The position numbers were made by a program, and so were the translations under genes. Below, piece by piece: positions 34,544 to 41,135 of a stretch of DNA of 64,000 bases. The notes beneath the pieces are model-generated. The model did not search any database, was not told the origin of the DNA, and saw only the letters and a program-made list of their open reading frames with translations. This DNA is from Rhizobium sp. ACO-34A. Its GTDB lineage: Bacteria > Pseudomonadota > Alphaproteobacteria > Rhizobiales > Rhizobiaceae. How positions within the stretch are numbered: the stretch's first letter is position 1; each line of letters opens with the position of its first letter. The stretch lies in assembly GCA_002600635.1 (NCBI GenBank), contig CP021371.1:1243001-1307000 (forward strand), given 5' to 3'.

Positions 34544-34597
34544 ATGATCGACGCACGCGCACCCATCTCCTGCACGTATTTTTGGGCCTACCGGTAA
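34544..34597 (+). CDS. Aromatic-residue leader peptide (attenuator)
   Basis: A 17-codon ORF encoding MIDARAPISCTYFWAYR, with the consecutive codons TAT TTT TGG GCC TAC just before the stop: Tyr, Phe, Trp and Tyr within five codons. An ATG at 34523 in frame would extend it to 24 residues. A clustered run of one amino-acid family at the end of a tiny ORF in front of overlapping hairpins is the signature of ribosome-mediated attenuation. Stalling when charged tRNA-Tyr, -Phe or -Trp is short would free the downstream antiterminator. The peptide itself need not have a function. Confidence 0.75.
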   Translation: MIDARAPISCTYFWAYR

Positions 34598-34655
34598 CCG
34601 GCGGCCTGACAGATCATCTTGTCAACAGGCCGCCGTCAGGCGGCCTTGTTGTTTT
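34585..34655 (+). promoter_or_regulatory. Trp-type transcription attenuator in front of a GNAT gene
   Basis: There are three mutually exclusive hairpins. 1:2 pairs GGCC/CCGG at 34585-34594 with CCGG/GGCC at 34598-34606. 2:3 pairs GGCGGCCT at 34600-34607 and GACA with TGTC and AGGCCGCC at 34627-34634 (antiterminator). 3:4 pairs CAACAGGCCGCC at 34623-34634 with GGCGGCCTTGTTG at 34639-34651 (one bulged T) and runs into TTTT (terminator). Region 1 overlaps the Trp-Ala-Tyr-Arg codons of the leader ORF. Confidence 0.8.
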
Positions 34656-34699
34656 CAGCAGCTCTCCCTGATGGCGGTAACCGAAAAAGGGAAGCGAAA

Positions 34700-35188
34700 A
34701 TGACTGAAGATACCGATATCACCATGCCACGGCCTCCGGTCGTGATCATCCGCGCCGCCAAGCGTCATGATCTGCCGGCGCTCAACGAAATGATTGCCTC
34801 GCTCGCCGCCCATCATGGCGACGCCTCGGCCATGACGCCGGAAAAGCTGGAGCGCGACCTCTTCGGCCCCATGCCGTGGATTTCCGCCCTTGTCGCCGAT
34901 AGCGGCGAAGGCCTGATCGGCTACGCCATTCTGGTTCCGCTCTACAAGGCGCAGGAAGCCAAGCGCGGCATGGACCTGCATCACCTCTATGTCCGGGATG
35001 GCCAGCGCGGCAATGGCATCGGCCAGCATCTCGTCGCGCGGGCGAAAGAGATGGCGCGCCAGTCCGGTTGCGACTACCTTTCCGTCAGCGCCGCCACCGG
35101 CAACTTCGCGGCCCATCGCTTCTACGAGCACATGGATTTCGTTCCGCGTCCGGTAACCGGCATGCGCTACATGCAGGCCCTGTCCTGA
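34700..35188 (+). CDS. GNAT-family N-acetyltransferase under attenuator control
   Basis: A 162-residue acetyl-CoA-dependent acetyltransferase. Beta-alpha elements are typical of GNATs: Ile-Arg-Ala-Ala-Lys-Arg-His-Asp-Leu-Pro-Ala-Leu at residues 15-26, Leu-His-His-Leu-Tyr-Val near 95, then the acetyl-CoA loop Asp-Gly-Gln-Arg-Gly-Asn-Gly-Ile-Gly at 102-110 and Asn-Phe-Ala-Ala-His-Arg-Phe-Tyr near 138. The start is ATG 34700 after AAGGGAAG. Upstream are the Tyr-Phe-Trp-Tyr leader and attenuator, so it should be expressed when aromatic aminoacyl-tRNA is short. The DJ-1/PfpI gene follows after 73 bases. The substrate is unknown; an aromatic amine or amino acid is a guess from the leader. Confidence 0.85.
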   Translation: MTEDTDITMPRPPVVIIRAAKRHDLPALNEMIASLAAHHGDASAMTPEKLERDLFGPMPWISALVADSGEGLIGYAILVPLYKAQEAKRGMDLHHLYVRDGQRGNGIGQHLVARAKEMARQSGCDYLSVSAATGNFAAHRFYEHMDFVPRPVTGMRYMQALS

Positions 35189-35261
35189 ATGTAGAAGCCC
35201 TGACTGTCGAAGTCCTGAATCTCGACCGCATACGAAACGCTGTTTGCCGAAGGAAGATCGC

Positions 35262-35828
35262 ATGCCCCGCATTATCGTCGCCCTGCAGGACGACTTCGCC
35301 GATTGGGAACCCGCACTCCTGATGGCCGCCGCGCGCTACTATCTGGATTGCGAGGTTCTCACGGCCTCGCCGGATGGCAAGCCGGTGACCTCGATGGGCG
35401 GTCTCAAGGTGACGCCCGACATCAGCTTTGCCGAAATCGATCCGGCCGGCTCCGATGCGCTGGTCATTCCAGGCGGCTATGCCTGGGAAAAGGGCAGGGC
35501 TTTCGATTTTTCCGAGCTTGCGAACAGCTTTCATGAAAAGGGCAAGGTTGTCGGCGGCATCTGCGCGGCCGCAAGCGCGCTTGCCGCGACCGGCGTTCTG
35601 GATGGTGTCGCACACACAGGCAACTCGCTGGCCTCGCACAGCAAGTATCCCGGCTATCACGGCGCCGGGCGATATATCGACCGGCCGCAGGCAGTTTCCG
35701 ATGGCGGCATCGTGACCGCGCCCGGCAATTCGCCGGTGACGTTTACCCAGGAAGTGCTGAAGGCGCTGGGCCTCTGGGTGCCGGCCGCCGAGAGCGAAAT
35801 CACGGCATTTTCCGCCGAGCATCGGTGA
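35262..35828 (+). CDS. DJ-1/PfpI-family protein
   Basis: A 188-residue member of the class I amidotransferase-like DJ-1/PfpI group. The nucleophile elbow Gly-Gly-Ile-Cys-Ala-Ala-Ala near residue 100 carries the conserved cysteine, and Val-Ile-Pro-Gly-Gly-Tyr-Ala near residue 68 is the glycine turn before it. A Thr-Ala-Pro-Gly-Asn segment follows. Such proteins are proteases, glyoxalase-like or chaperone-like; the exact activity is open. AAGGAAG precedes ATG 35262. It follows the attenuated GNAT gene in the same direction and could be part of that unit, though it may have its own promoter. Confidence 0.82.
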   Translation: MPRIIVALQDDFADWEPALLMAAARYYLDCEVLTASPDGKPVTSMGGLKVTPDISFAEIDPAGSDALVIPGGYAWEKGRAFDFSELANSFHEKGKVVGGICAAASALAATGVLDGVAHTGNSLASHSKYPGYHGAGRYIDRPQAVSDGGIVTAPGNSPVTFTQEVLKALGLWVPAAESEITAFSAEHR

Positions 35829-35839
35829 TACGAAGCGAC

Positions 35840-36121
35840 CTAAAACACCTCCAGCGCGCGGCGGATGTCGCGGCTGTTCAGGTTGAAGGCATCGCCCGCG
35901 GGTCTTCCGCGTCTGAGCTTGCGATCGGCGGCGAGAACGAAGGCCGGATGATACTGGCCGAACCAGTCCATGCAGTCCTGGGGTGTCGGGGAGGTCTGTC
36001 CGGTCAGGCTGCGAAACGCCAGTCGGTGGACGAAGCCGCGGCAGGCTGAGGCTTGGTGCAGGAAGACCAGCGCATCGACATCGATGCGCCAGTCGAATTC
36101 GGGGCAGGGGTTTCCTGCCAT
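35840..36121 (-). CDS. Hypothetical protein in the cbtBA operon
   Basis: A 93-residue protein starting six bases after the cbtA stop. It has no signal peptide or membrane segment. The sequence holds several Cys, His and Trp residues (Asn-Pro-Cys-Pro-Glu-Phe-Asp-Trp, His-Gln-Ala-Ser-Ala-Cys-Arg-Gly-Phe-Val-His, Asp-Cys-Met-Asp-Trp-Phe). I do not recognise a family. The tight spacing suggests translational coupling to cbtA, so a role in cobalt handling is possible, but only from position. Confidence 0.55.
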   Translation of the reverse strand: MAGNPCPEFDWRIDVDALVFLHQASACRGFVHRLAFRSLTGQTSPTPQDCMDWFGQYHPAFVLAADRKLRRGRPAGDAFNLNSRDIRRALEVF

Positions 36122-36127
36122 ATCGGA

Positions 36128-36880
36128 TCAGGCTTCGAAGCGGCGGCGGAAATAGCCGCTCAAAGTGCCGAGCAACGCCCAGAAGAAAAGGCTGGTCAGC
36201 GTTGCCACCACGACGAAGCGATGGGACATCGCTTCCGGCGCGAGAGCATGCTCGCCTTCCGGCGGCACGGGTGCGCCGATGACATGCGGCAGGGCGATCA
36301 GCACGATCGCAAGAGCCGCGGCCCACGGCTTGCGCTGGAAGAACAGCAGGCCAAGGCCGGCTGCCGTCGCAGCTGCGGTGCCGATCCACCAGACCTGACG
36401 GTCGAAGAGCGGCGCGGCCGGCGTGCCCGGAAGTTCCGGATGCAGGCCGAAGCCGGGTGCCAGCATGAAGACGACGAAGCCGCAAAGACCCCAGATCAGG
36501 CCCTGTCGCCAGTCGCTCTTCTTGCCGGAAATCTGCATCAGGCCGTTGAGCACCAGCGCGAAGCCGATGGCCGTCAGAACATTGGCGGCGAAGGTGTAGG
36601 CGGTGCGCTCGAAGCCGTCTTCGGGTGCCCAGGCCTCGGGGTCGTGATGATGGTCATCCGCCTCGGCGGTCGTCGCGGCAGCGGTGGTATTGGCGTGGTC
36701 CTGACCTTCCTCGGTCGTGCCGGCGTCATGGCTGTGACCCTCGTCTGCGCCGCCGGTCTCGAAGACCTCTGCGGCGAGGATAAGCGGAGTCGTGCCGAGA
36801 AACTGTGCAAGCGTCACAGCCGTCCCGGCAATCAGCCCGACCAGCACCGAAGTGAAGACGAGCGAACGAAAAACTGACAT
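36128..36880 (-). CDS. cbtA: CbtA-family cobalt transporter subunit
   Basis: A 250-residue membrane protein of the CbtA family, predicted B12-regulated cobalt transporters. It has an N-terminal helix (Leu-Val-Phe-Thr-Ser-Val-Leu-Val-Gly-Leu-Ile-Ala-Gly), then a periplasmic His/Asp/Glu-rich loop at residues about 42-80 (Gly-His-Ser-His-Asp-Ala, Asp-Asp-His-His-His-Asp) that could bind metal, then about five further helices. GAGGGGA precedes ATG 36880. It is preceded by cbtB and, further up, a cobalamin riboswitch. A RIME-like repeat separates it from cbtB. Confidence 0.88.
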   Translation of the reverse strand: MSVFRSLVFTSVLVGLIAGTAVTLAQFLGTTPLILAAEVFETGGADEGHSHDAGTTEEGQDHANTTAAATTAEADDHHHDPEAWAPEDGFERTAYTFAANVLTAIGFALVLNGLMQISGKKSDWRQGLIWGLCGFVVFMLAPGFGLHPELPGTPAAPLFDRQVWWIGTAAATAAGLGLLFFQRKPWAAALAIVLIALPHVIGAPVPPEGEHALAPEAMSHRFVVVATLTSLFFWALLGTLSGYFRRRFEA

Positions 36881-36892
36881 GGAATTCCCCTC

Positions 36893-36998
36893 AAGGCATG
36901 TCGCGCAAAAGCGCATCGCGGCTTTGCGGCAGCGACATGCAATAAAACAAAGACTGAAAGCGCGCTGAGCGAACCCGAAAGTCCGCGACGCGTTTTAG
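36893..36998. repeat. RIME-like two-palindrome repeat between cbtB and cbtA
   Basis: About 106 bp: first palindrome GCATGTCGCGCAAAA...CAGCGACATGC (36896-36940), a short AT-rich spacer, and a second module AAAGCGCG...GACGCGTTTTAG. It is related to the elements at 55736-55840 and 57299-57405. Its edge CTAAAA, read on the minus strand, gives the TAA stop of cbtB at 36995-36997. Confidence 0.7.
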
Positions 36999-37171
36999 TG
37001 GCAGGGGAACGCGTTGGCGTGACGCGCATCGTGCGCGGCATTGTGCGCCGCTTCCATCGGCGAGAAGCCGGTGAAGCCTACGATGAGCAGGCCGAAGAAG
37101 ACGCTGAAAAGCGCGGGCGCAAAGCGGCTGGCGCTGGAAGACGTGGATGAAGTGATCGTGGTTGCGGACAT
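36995..37171 (-). CDS. cbtB: CbtB-family cobalt transporter subunit
   Basis: A 58-residue protein with one membrane helix (Phe-Ala-Pro-Ala-Leu-Phe-Ser-Val-Phe-Phe-Gly-Leu-Leu-Ile-Val-Gly-Phe) and the diagnostic C-terminal histidine motif Ala-His-Asn-Ala-Ala-His-Asp-x-Arg-His-x-x-x-Phe-Pro-Cys-His, thought to bind cobalt for CbtA. GGAGGG lies just before ATG 37171. It is the first gene after the cobalamin riboswitch, so it should be repressed by B12. The TAA stop falls inside the edge of a palindromic repeat. Confidence 0.9.
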   Translation of the reverse strand: MSATTITSSTSSSASRFAPALFSVFFGLLIVGFTGFSPMEAAHNAAHDARHANAFPCH

Positions 37172-37308
37172 GTTTCCCTCCGAACGATGACGATGATGCC
37201 CGACGAGCAGGGGAGTGGAAAACGGGGCGAAGGTCGGTAGGGACAAGGAAATCCGGCGACCACGTCCTGTTTCCCGGACACCCCGTCCGGCAGGCGACAA
37301 CAGGCGAT

Positions 37309-37510
37309 GGCAGGTCTCCTGGCTTGCGGGTCATGACCCCTGAACTGCCTTCCCGGATTGCTCCAGTGGCGTTGTCGTTCAGGCGTTCGCCGCTCACAGT
37401 TGCGGGGGCAGCCACGAATCGAGCCCCGTCAGGGTCGTCCCTATCGTGTTCCCTATTAATCCCCGAAGCGCCGCTTCTGGGGAACCATCGGGAGCCACTA
37501 TCGGAGGCTG
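37309..37510 (-). promoter_or_regulatory. Cobalamin riboswitch
   Basis: Read on the minus strand, conserved blocks appear in order: GATGGTTCCC, AATAGGGAACACG, GCTGCCCCCGCAACTGTGAG, AACGCCACTGG (B12 box), GGGAAGGC and the 3' end GCCAGGAGACCTGCC. A further hairpin CCGGAC/GTCCGG at 37274-37290 may be the expression platform. There is no T-run, so translational control of cbtB is more likely than termination. The 5' limit is approximate. Confidence 0.92.
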
Positions 37511-37576
37511 CACAGGCCGTGTCAATCGCCTGTCATGCAACAGACGAGAAATTCCAGGGTGTGAGGCCGTTCTGCG

Positions 37577-37801
37577 TCAGTGCCGGACCGGAGGATTTTC
37601 CGACCATTTCTGCAGCGTCGTCTTGATCAGGATGAGCGCCGCCTGCTGGGCGTGGTCCCGTTCACGCGGGTCGACGATGCCGGAAAGCCGTTTTTCGAAC
37701 GCGGTGACGGTCTCGTTCACCCAGCGATGCAGGGCAGGGTCGGGATAGCTGTCGAGCAACGAGCGCAATGCGCTTTCCATCCGACGTCGTTCGATGCTCA
37801 T
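37577..37801 (-). CDS. Small hypothetical protein
   Basis: A 74-residue Arg/Glu/Leu-rich, mostly helical protein with no signal peptide: Met-Ser-Ile-Glu-Arg-Arg-Arg-Met-Glu-Ser-Ala-Leu-Arg, then His-Arg-Trp-Val-Asn-Glu-Thr-Val and Gln-Gln-Ala-Ala-Leu-Ile-Leu-Ile-Lys. I recognise no family. ATG 37801 is preferred over ATG 37819 because the helix begins there. It lies between the riboswitch and the diheme cytochrome gene, with opposite-strand frames that look less natural. Confidence 0.5.
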   Translation of the reverse strand: MSIERRRMESALRSLLDSYPDPALHRWVNETVTAFEKRLSGIVDPRERDHAQQAALILIKTTLQKWSENPPVRH

Positions 37802-37975
37802 GCCGTTTTCGCTCTCCAAGTGACGGCGGACACTCTGTCGGGTGAGGCTTGCGCGATGCTGTATTTTAGAATTCCCGCAGCGACGCTTCAGTTCGGGTGA
37901 GCTGATCCGGTGTTGTTTGCCGGTCAGCCGGCGATGGCGTGACGTTCCTTGCGAAGCGCCACGCCCCGGATCATG

Positions 37976-38893
37976 TTACTTCACAGCCGGTATCGCCTTA
38001 AGATACGCGGCGATCGCCTCGCGATCGTCTGCGGTGATCGCTGCCATGTTCTTCTGCACCTCTACCATGGAACCGCCGACACTGTCGAAGTCGGGCGTAA
38101 AGCCGGTTTCGAGATAGCCGACAATATCGCCCTCCGACCACGAGCCGATGCTTTCCGAGCCGGGTGTGATGTTGGGGATCCTGCCTTCGCCTTCCGGGTT
38201 CGGACCGCCCGCCAGCCACTTGCCGGCCTCGAAACCGCCAAGCGCGTCGCGCGGCGTGTGGCATTCGCCGCAATGGCCCGGTCCCTCGACCAGATATTGG
38301 CCACGCTTCAGCTTGTCGTCCCGTGCGGTAAGCGTGACGCGCGGCGCGTCGTTGAAGTAGAGGAATTTCCAGCCGCCGAGAGCAAGGCGGATATTGAAGG
38401 GGAACGGCAGTTCATGCGCGGGCGCCACGGCGTCGCTGGCCGGCACGGTCTTCAGGAAGCCGTAGAGGTCGTTGATATCCTTCGGCGTCATGCGCGCATA
38501 GGAGCCGTAGGGGAACGACGGGTAAAGATGTTCGCCGTTGCGGCCGACGCCGCGGGTCATGGCGTCGCCGAATTCCGCAAGCGTCCAGCTGCCGATGCCG
38601 GCCGTCGGACTGCTGGAGATATTGGGCGCGTGGAATGTGCCGAACGGGCTCTTCAGCGGCGCGCCGCCGGAAAGGATCAGTCGCGCATCGCCTTCCGAGC
38701 CGGGCGCCGCATGACAGCTCGCGCAGCCGCCGGCGAAAAACACCTCACGTCCGTTGACGAGATCCGGTGCGCCGAGATTTGCCCAGTGCGAGGGATCCTG
38801 TCTCACCGGCGCGGTAATGAACACGAAGGCAGCGGCTCCCGCCGCGCCAAGCGCGACCAGGGCGCCAAGTCCCTTCAGCAGTTTCGATGCCAT
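37976..38893 (-). CDS. Membrane-anchored diheme cytochrome c
   Basis: A 305-residue protein with an N-terminal membrane anchor (Leu-Gly-Ala-Leu-Val-Ala-Leu-Gly-Ala-Ala-Gly) and two c-type heme sites, Cys-Ala-Ser-Cys-His near residue 57 and Cys-Gly-Glu-Cys-His near 212. Each half carries a later Met ligand candidate (Tyr-Ala-Arg-Met-Thr; Gly-Gly-Ser-Met). It resembles the cytochrome subunits that accept electrons from periplasmic alcohol or sugar dehydrogenases. No dehydrogenase is beside it, but PQQ enzymes occur elsewhere in the window. The function as an electron carrier in the periplasm is secure; the partner is not. Confidence 0.88.
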   Translation of the reverse strand: MASKLLKGLGALVALGAAGAAAFVFITAPVRQDPSHWANLGAPDLVNGREVFFAGGCASCHAAPGSEGDARLILSGGAPLKSPFGTFHAPNISSSPTAGIGSWTLAEFGDAMTRGVGRNGEHLYPSFPYGSYARMTPKDINDLYGFLKTVPASDAVAPAHELPFPFNIRLALGGWKFLYFNDAPRVTLTARDDKLKRGQYLVEGPGHCGECHTPRDALGGFEAGKWLAGGPNPEGEGRIPNITPGSESIGSWSEGDIVGYLETGFTPDFDSVGGSMVEVQKNMAAITADDREAIAAYLKAIPAVK

Positions 38894-38932
38894 GGCACCC
38901 TCCAGCCTTTCTTGTCTTTTAAAAACAACGCG

Positions 38933-38987
38933 GCGAAATGCCGGTGCCGGCCCTGCGTCAGGCAGGGTGCGGCGACCGGCATTTCGC
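38933..38987 (-). terminator. Terminator of the cytochrome c' gene
   Basis: A compound hairpin: the outer 13-bp stem GCGAAATGCCGGT/ACCGGCATTTCGC encloses a second stem CCCTGC/GCAGGG. On the minus strand it is followed by GTTGTTTTT. It lies eight bases after the cytochrome c' stop. Confidence 0.75.
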
Positions 38988-38994
38988 CTGACGC

Positions 38995-39438
38995 TTATTT
39001 CTTCAGGCGGTAGGACTGATGACAGTCGCCACAGGTGCTGCCGACGGCCTTCATGACGGCGCCGACGCCTGCCTGATCGGCCGGCATGGCGGCAAGCTGC
39101 GCATCGGCTGCTGCTGCAAGCGCGTGAGACTTCGCCTTGAAGTCATCCATGTTTTCCCAGATCTTCGGGTTGGCTTCGGTGTCGAGGCCAACTTCCGAAC
39201 CGGCCGGGAACTGGTCGGGGAATGCCTTGGCGACTTCCGACATGGTGGTCAGCGAAGCCTTCACGACCTCTGCATCGAAGGGCTTCTCGCCCTTGGCGAT
39301 GGCGCCGATGGCGCCCAGTGCGCCGCCGACCTTCTTCATCATCTCCTGCCGGACGACCTGCGGCTCGTCCGCGGCAATCGCAGCACTCATCCCGAGACAG
39401 GCGATGGCGGCAGCGGCCATGACAAGTTTCAGCTTCAT
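38995..39438 (-). CDS. Cytochrome c' family protein
   Basis: A 147-residue periplasmic cytochrome c' (four-helix, high-spin heme). The signal peptide is Met-Lys-Leu-Lys-Leu-Val-Met-Ala-Ala-Ala-Ala-Ile-Ala with cleavage near Ala-Ile-Ala-Ala-Asp. The single heme site Cys-Gly-Asp-Cys-His is at the extreme C-terminus (residues 136-140), as the family requires. Such proteins bind NO or CO and may protect against nitrosative stress. The gene is separated from the diheme cytochrome by a terminator, and a near-consensus FNR/FixK-like site lies upstream at 39570-39583. Confidence 0.9.
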   Translation of the reverse strand: MKLKLVMAAAAIACLGMSAAIAADEPQVVRQEMMKKVGGALGAIGAIAKGEKPFDAEVVKASLTTMSEVAKAFPDQFPAGSEVGLDTEANPKIWENMDDFKAKSHALAAAADAQLAAMPADQAGVGAVMKAVGSTCGDCHQSYRLKK

Positions 39439-39569
39439 CGATTTCTCCGTTTGTATCGGCCGGACGCACCGGCGGTTCTGGGGCGCCTGAGGGGCATCTG
39501 GATGTTTGCAAAATTCACAAGGCGGAATGAAGTCACATTCCGGTGATGCTCGAAAATGATGTCAAAGAT

Positions 39570-39583
39570 TTGATTTTTATCTA
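39570..39583. promoter_or_regulatory. Near-consensus anaerobox upstream of cytochrome c'
   Basis: TTGATTTTTATCTA matches TTGAT-N4-ATCAA at nine of ten fixed positions, 132 bases before the cytochrome c' start. An FNR/FixK/NnrR-type regulator is possible. Confidence 0.35.
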
Positions 39584-39600
39584 GAAATCTCTCCGGGAAA

Positions 39601-40239
39601 CTAGATGACCGAGGTGATGCCATGGATCAGCGTGAGCGCGGCAGCGGCGATCAGCAGGGCACCGGCAGCACGCCCGATCCAGATCGTCATTGCAGGGCGT
39701 CCGGCCAGCAGGTGGCGGGCTCTGTCGCCAGCCAGGGCCACTGCGCCATAGACGCCGCCCTGCACCGTAATGGTCATCAGCCCCAGCACGAGACCTTGCG
39801 CAAGGATCGGTCCATAGGCGGGTTTCAGGAATTGAGGATAGACCGCGATCACGAACAGATAGGCCTTCGGATTGAGCAGGCAGGTCGTCACTGCCCGCCG
39901 GAATGTGGTGAAGAGCGTAGCCGGTCCCGCTCCATCGACGGCACCGACGGTAATCGCGCTTCTTGCCAGCGAAAGGCCGATCCACATCATGTAGATTGCG
40001 CCTGCAATCACGAGGGGCAGGAAGAGACGCGGGGCGTAGGCGACGAGGATGCCGGTGCCGAGCGTGCCGTAAAGCGAGTGCACGGTGCCGCCCGCCATCA
40101 TGCCTGCCGTCGCGGTGAAGCCAGCCTTGCGTCCTCCGGCAAGTGCGCTTGCCAGAACATAGATCATATCCATGCCCGGCACGATCACGATGCCGAAAAC
40201 CAGCAGAAAGAACAGCCAGAGAGCTTGTGTGTAATCCAT
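39601..40239 (-). CDS. LysE-family amino acid exporter
   Basis: A 212-residue membrane protein with six hydrophobic helices of the LysE/RhtB family. The first helix region has Phe-Gly-Ile-Val-Ile-Val-Pro-Gly-Met-Asp, matching the family's Pro-Gly-Pro/Met block, and Leu-Asn-Pro-Lys-Ala-Tyr-Leu-Phe near residue 122 is the characteristic second motif. It probably exports an amino acid or related metabolite. It is divergent from the YafY-type regulator across an inverted repeat, so that regulator probably controls it. Confidence 0.88.
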   Translation of the reverse strand: MDYTQALWLFFLLVFGIVIVPGMDMIYVLASALAGGRKAGFTATAGMMAGGTVHSLYGTLGTGILVAYAPRLFLPLVIAGAIYMMWIGLSLARSAITVGAVDGAGPATLFTTFRRAVTTCLLNPKAYLFVIAVYPQFLKPAYGPILAQGLVLGLMTITVQGGVYGAVALAGDRARHLLAGRPAMTIWIGRAAGALLIAAAALTLIHGITSVI

Positions 40240-40323
40240 GTCAGTATCCTCGGGTAGGAAAATTCACCGAAAGTCGGATTTTTCCGGTTTCACAGGGGCT
40301 TGTGGGTTCTCTTAAAAGCCCTC

Positions 40324-40345
40324 AACTGACATCATTGTGTCAGTT
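40324..40345. promoter_or_regulatory. Operator candidate of the YafY-type regulator
   Basis: AACTGACA and TGTCAGTT form a perfect 8-bp inverted repeat with a 6-bp spacer, 21 bases before the regulator start and 85 from the lysE-like start. The position fits control of both genes. Confidence 0.5.
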
Positions 40346-40366
40346 GTCTCGCCGGGAGTTGAGGAA

Positions 40367-41053
40367 ATGAGAAAGGCTTCGCGTCTCTTCGAGATCATTC
40401 AGATCCTTCGGCTTTCCCGCCATGCGGTCACCGCGGCTGAAATCGCCGAGCGGCTGGAGGTCACGCCCCGCTCGATCTATCGCGACATCGTCGCATTGCA
40501 GGCGATGCGGGTGCCGATCGAGGGCGAACGTGGCCTTGGCTACATTCTGCGCCCCGGTTTCGACTTGCCGCCGCTGATGTTTTCCGTCGAGGAAACCGAG
40601 GCGATCGTGCTTGGGCTGGCGCTTCTGGATAGGACCGGCGACGTTGCGCTCAAGGCTGCGGCGCGCACCGTCAACGACAAGATTTCCGCCGCCGTGCCGG
40701 AGCCCTTGAGGCGCAGCCTGCAGACGCCCGTGCTGAAGGCCTGGGGCAGCGTGGCGGCTGCGCCCGCAACGCTCGATCTTGCCGTCGTTCGCGGGGCGAT
40801 CCGGGACGAGCAGGCCCTCGACCTGACCTATCGGGATGCTGGGGGCCATCAAACGGAGCGTCGAGTACGACCGATAGCGCTCATCTATTATTCTGATACG
40901 ATGAATCTCGTCGGCTGGTGCGAATTGCGTTCGGCGATCCGCAATTTCCGCGTGGATCGTGTTATCGTCTGTTCGCTGGCTCCGACCTTCTTCCGGGGAG
41001 AGGGAGATGTATTGAGGAGACGCTGGATGGATGGGTGGATGGTCCAGGGGTGA
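40367..41053 (+). CDS. YafY/WYL-type transcriptional regulator
   Basis: A 228-residue regulator with an N-terminal DeoR-like HTH_11 winged helix (Leu-Phe-Glu-Ile-Ile-Gln-Ile-Leu-Arg...Val-Thr-Ala-Ala-Glu-Ile-Ala-Glu-Arg-Leu-Glu-Val-Thr-Pro-Arg-Ser-Ile-Tyr-Arg-Asp) and a WYL domain from about residue 130 with Thr-Glu-Arg-Arg-Val-Arg-Pro-Ile-Ala-Leu-Ile-Tyr-Tyr and Leu-Val-Gly-Trp-Cys-Glu. GAGGAA precedes ATG 40367; the frame further upstream overlaps the operator. It is divergent from the LysE-like exporter and is the likely regulator of it. Confidence 0.87.
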   Translation: MRKASRLFEIIQILRLSRHAVTAAEIAERLEVTPRSIYRDIVALQAMRVPIEGERGLGYILRPGFDLPPLMFSVEETEAIVLGLALLDRTGDVALKAAARTVNDKISAAVPEPLRRSLQTPVLKAWGSVAAAPATLDLAVVRGAIRDEQALDLTYRDAGGHQTERRVRPIALIYYSDTMNLVGWCELRSAIRNFRVDRVIVCSLAPTFFRGEGDVLRRRWMDGWMVQG

Positions 41054-41135
41054 AGTATTCCTGAGTATGGTATTCCAGTTTTGTGCTTTCTTAACGGCGA
41101 GACCTTATGATGGCGCATCCAAAGGGGAGCTTGGC

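Noticed and set aside
34623..34655. The hairpin upstream of the GNAT gene as a plain terminator of an upstream transcript
   Set aside because: The upstream gene is on the opposite strand and divergent, so nothing needs terminating there. The leader ORF and the competing upstream stem fit attenuation better.
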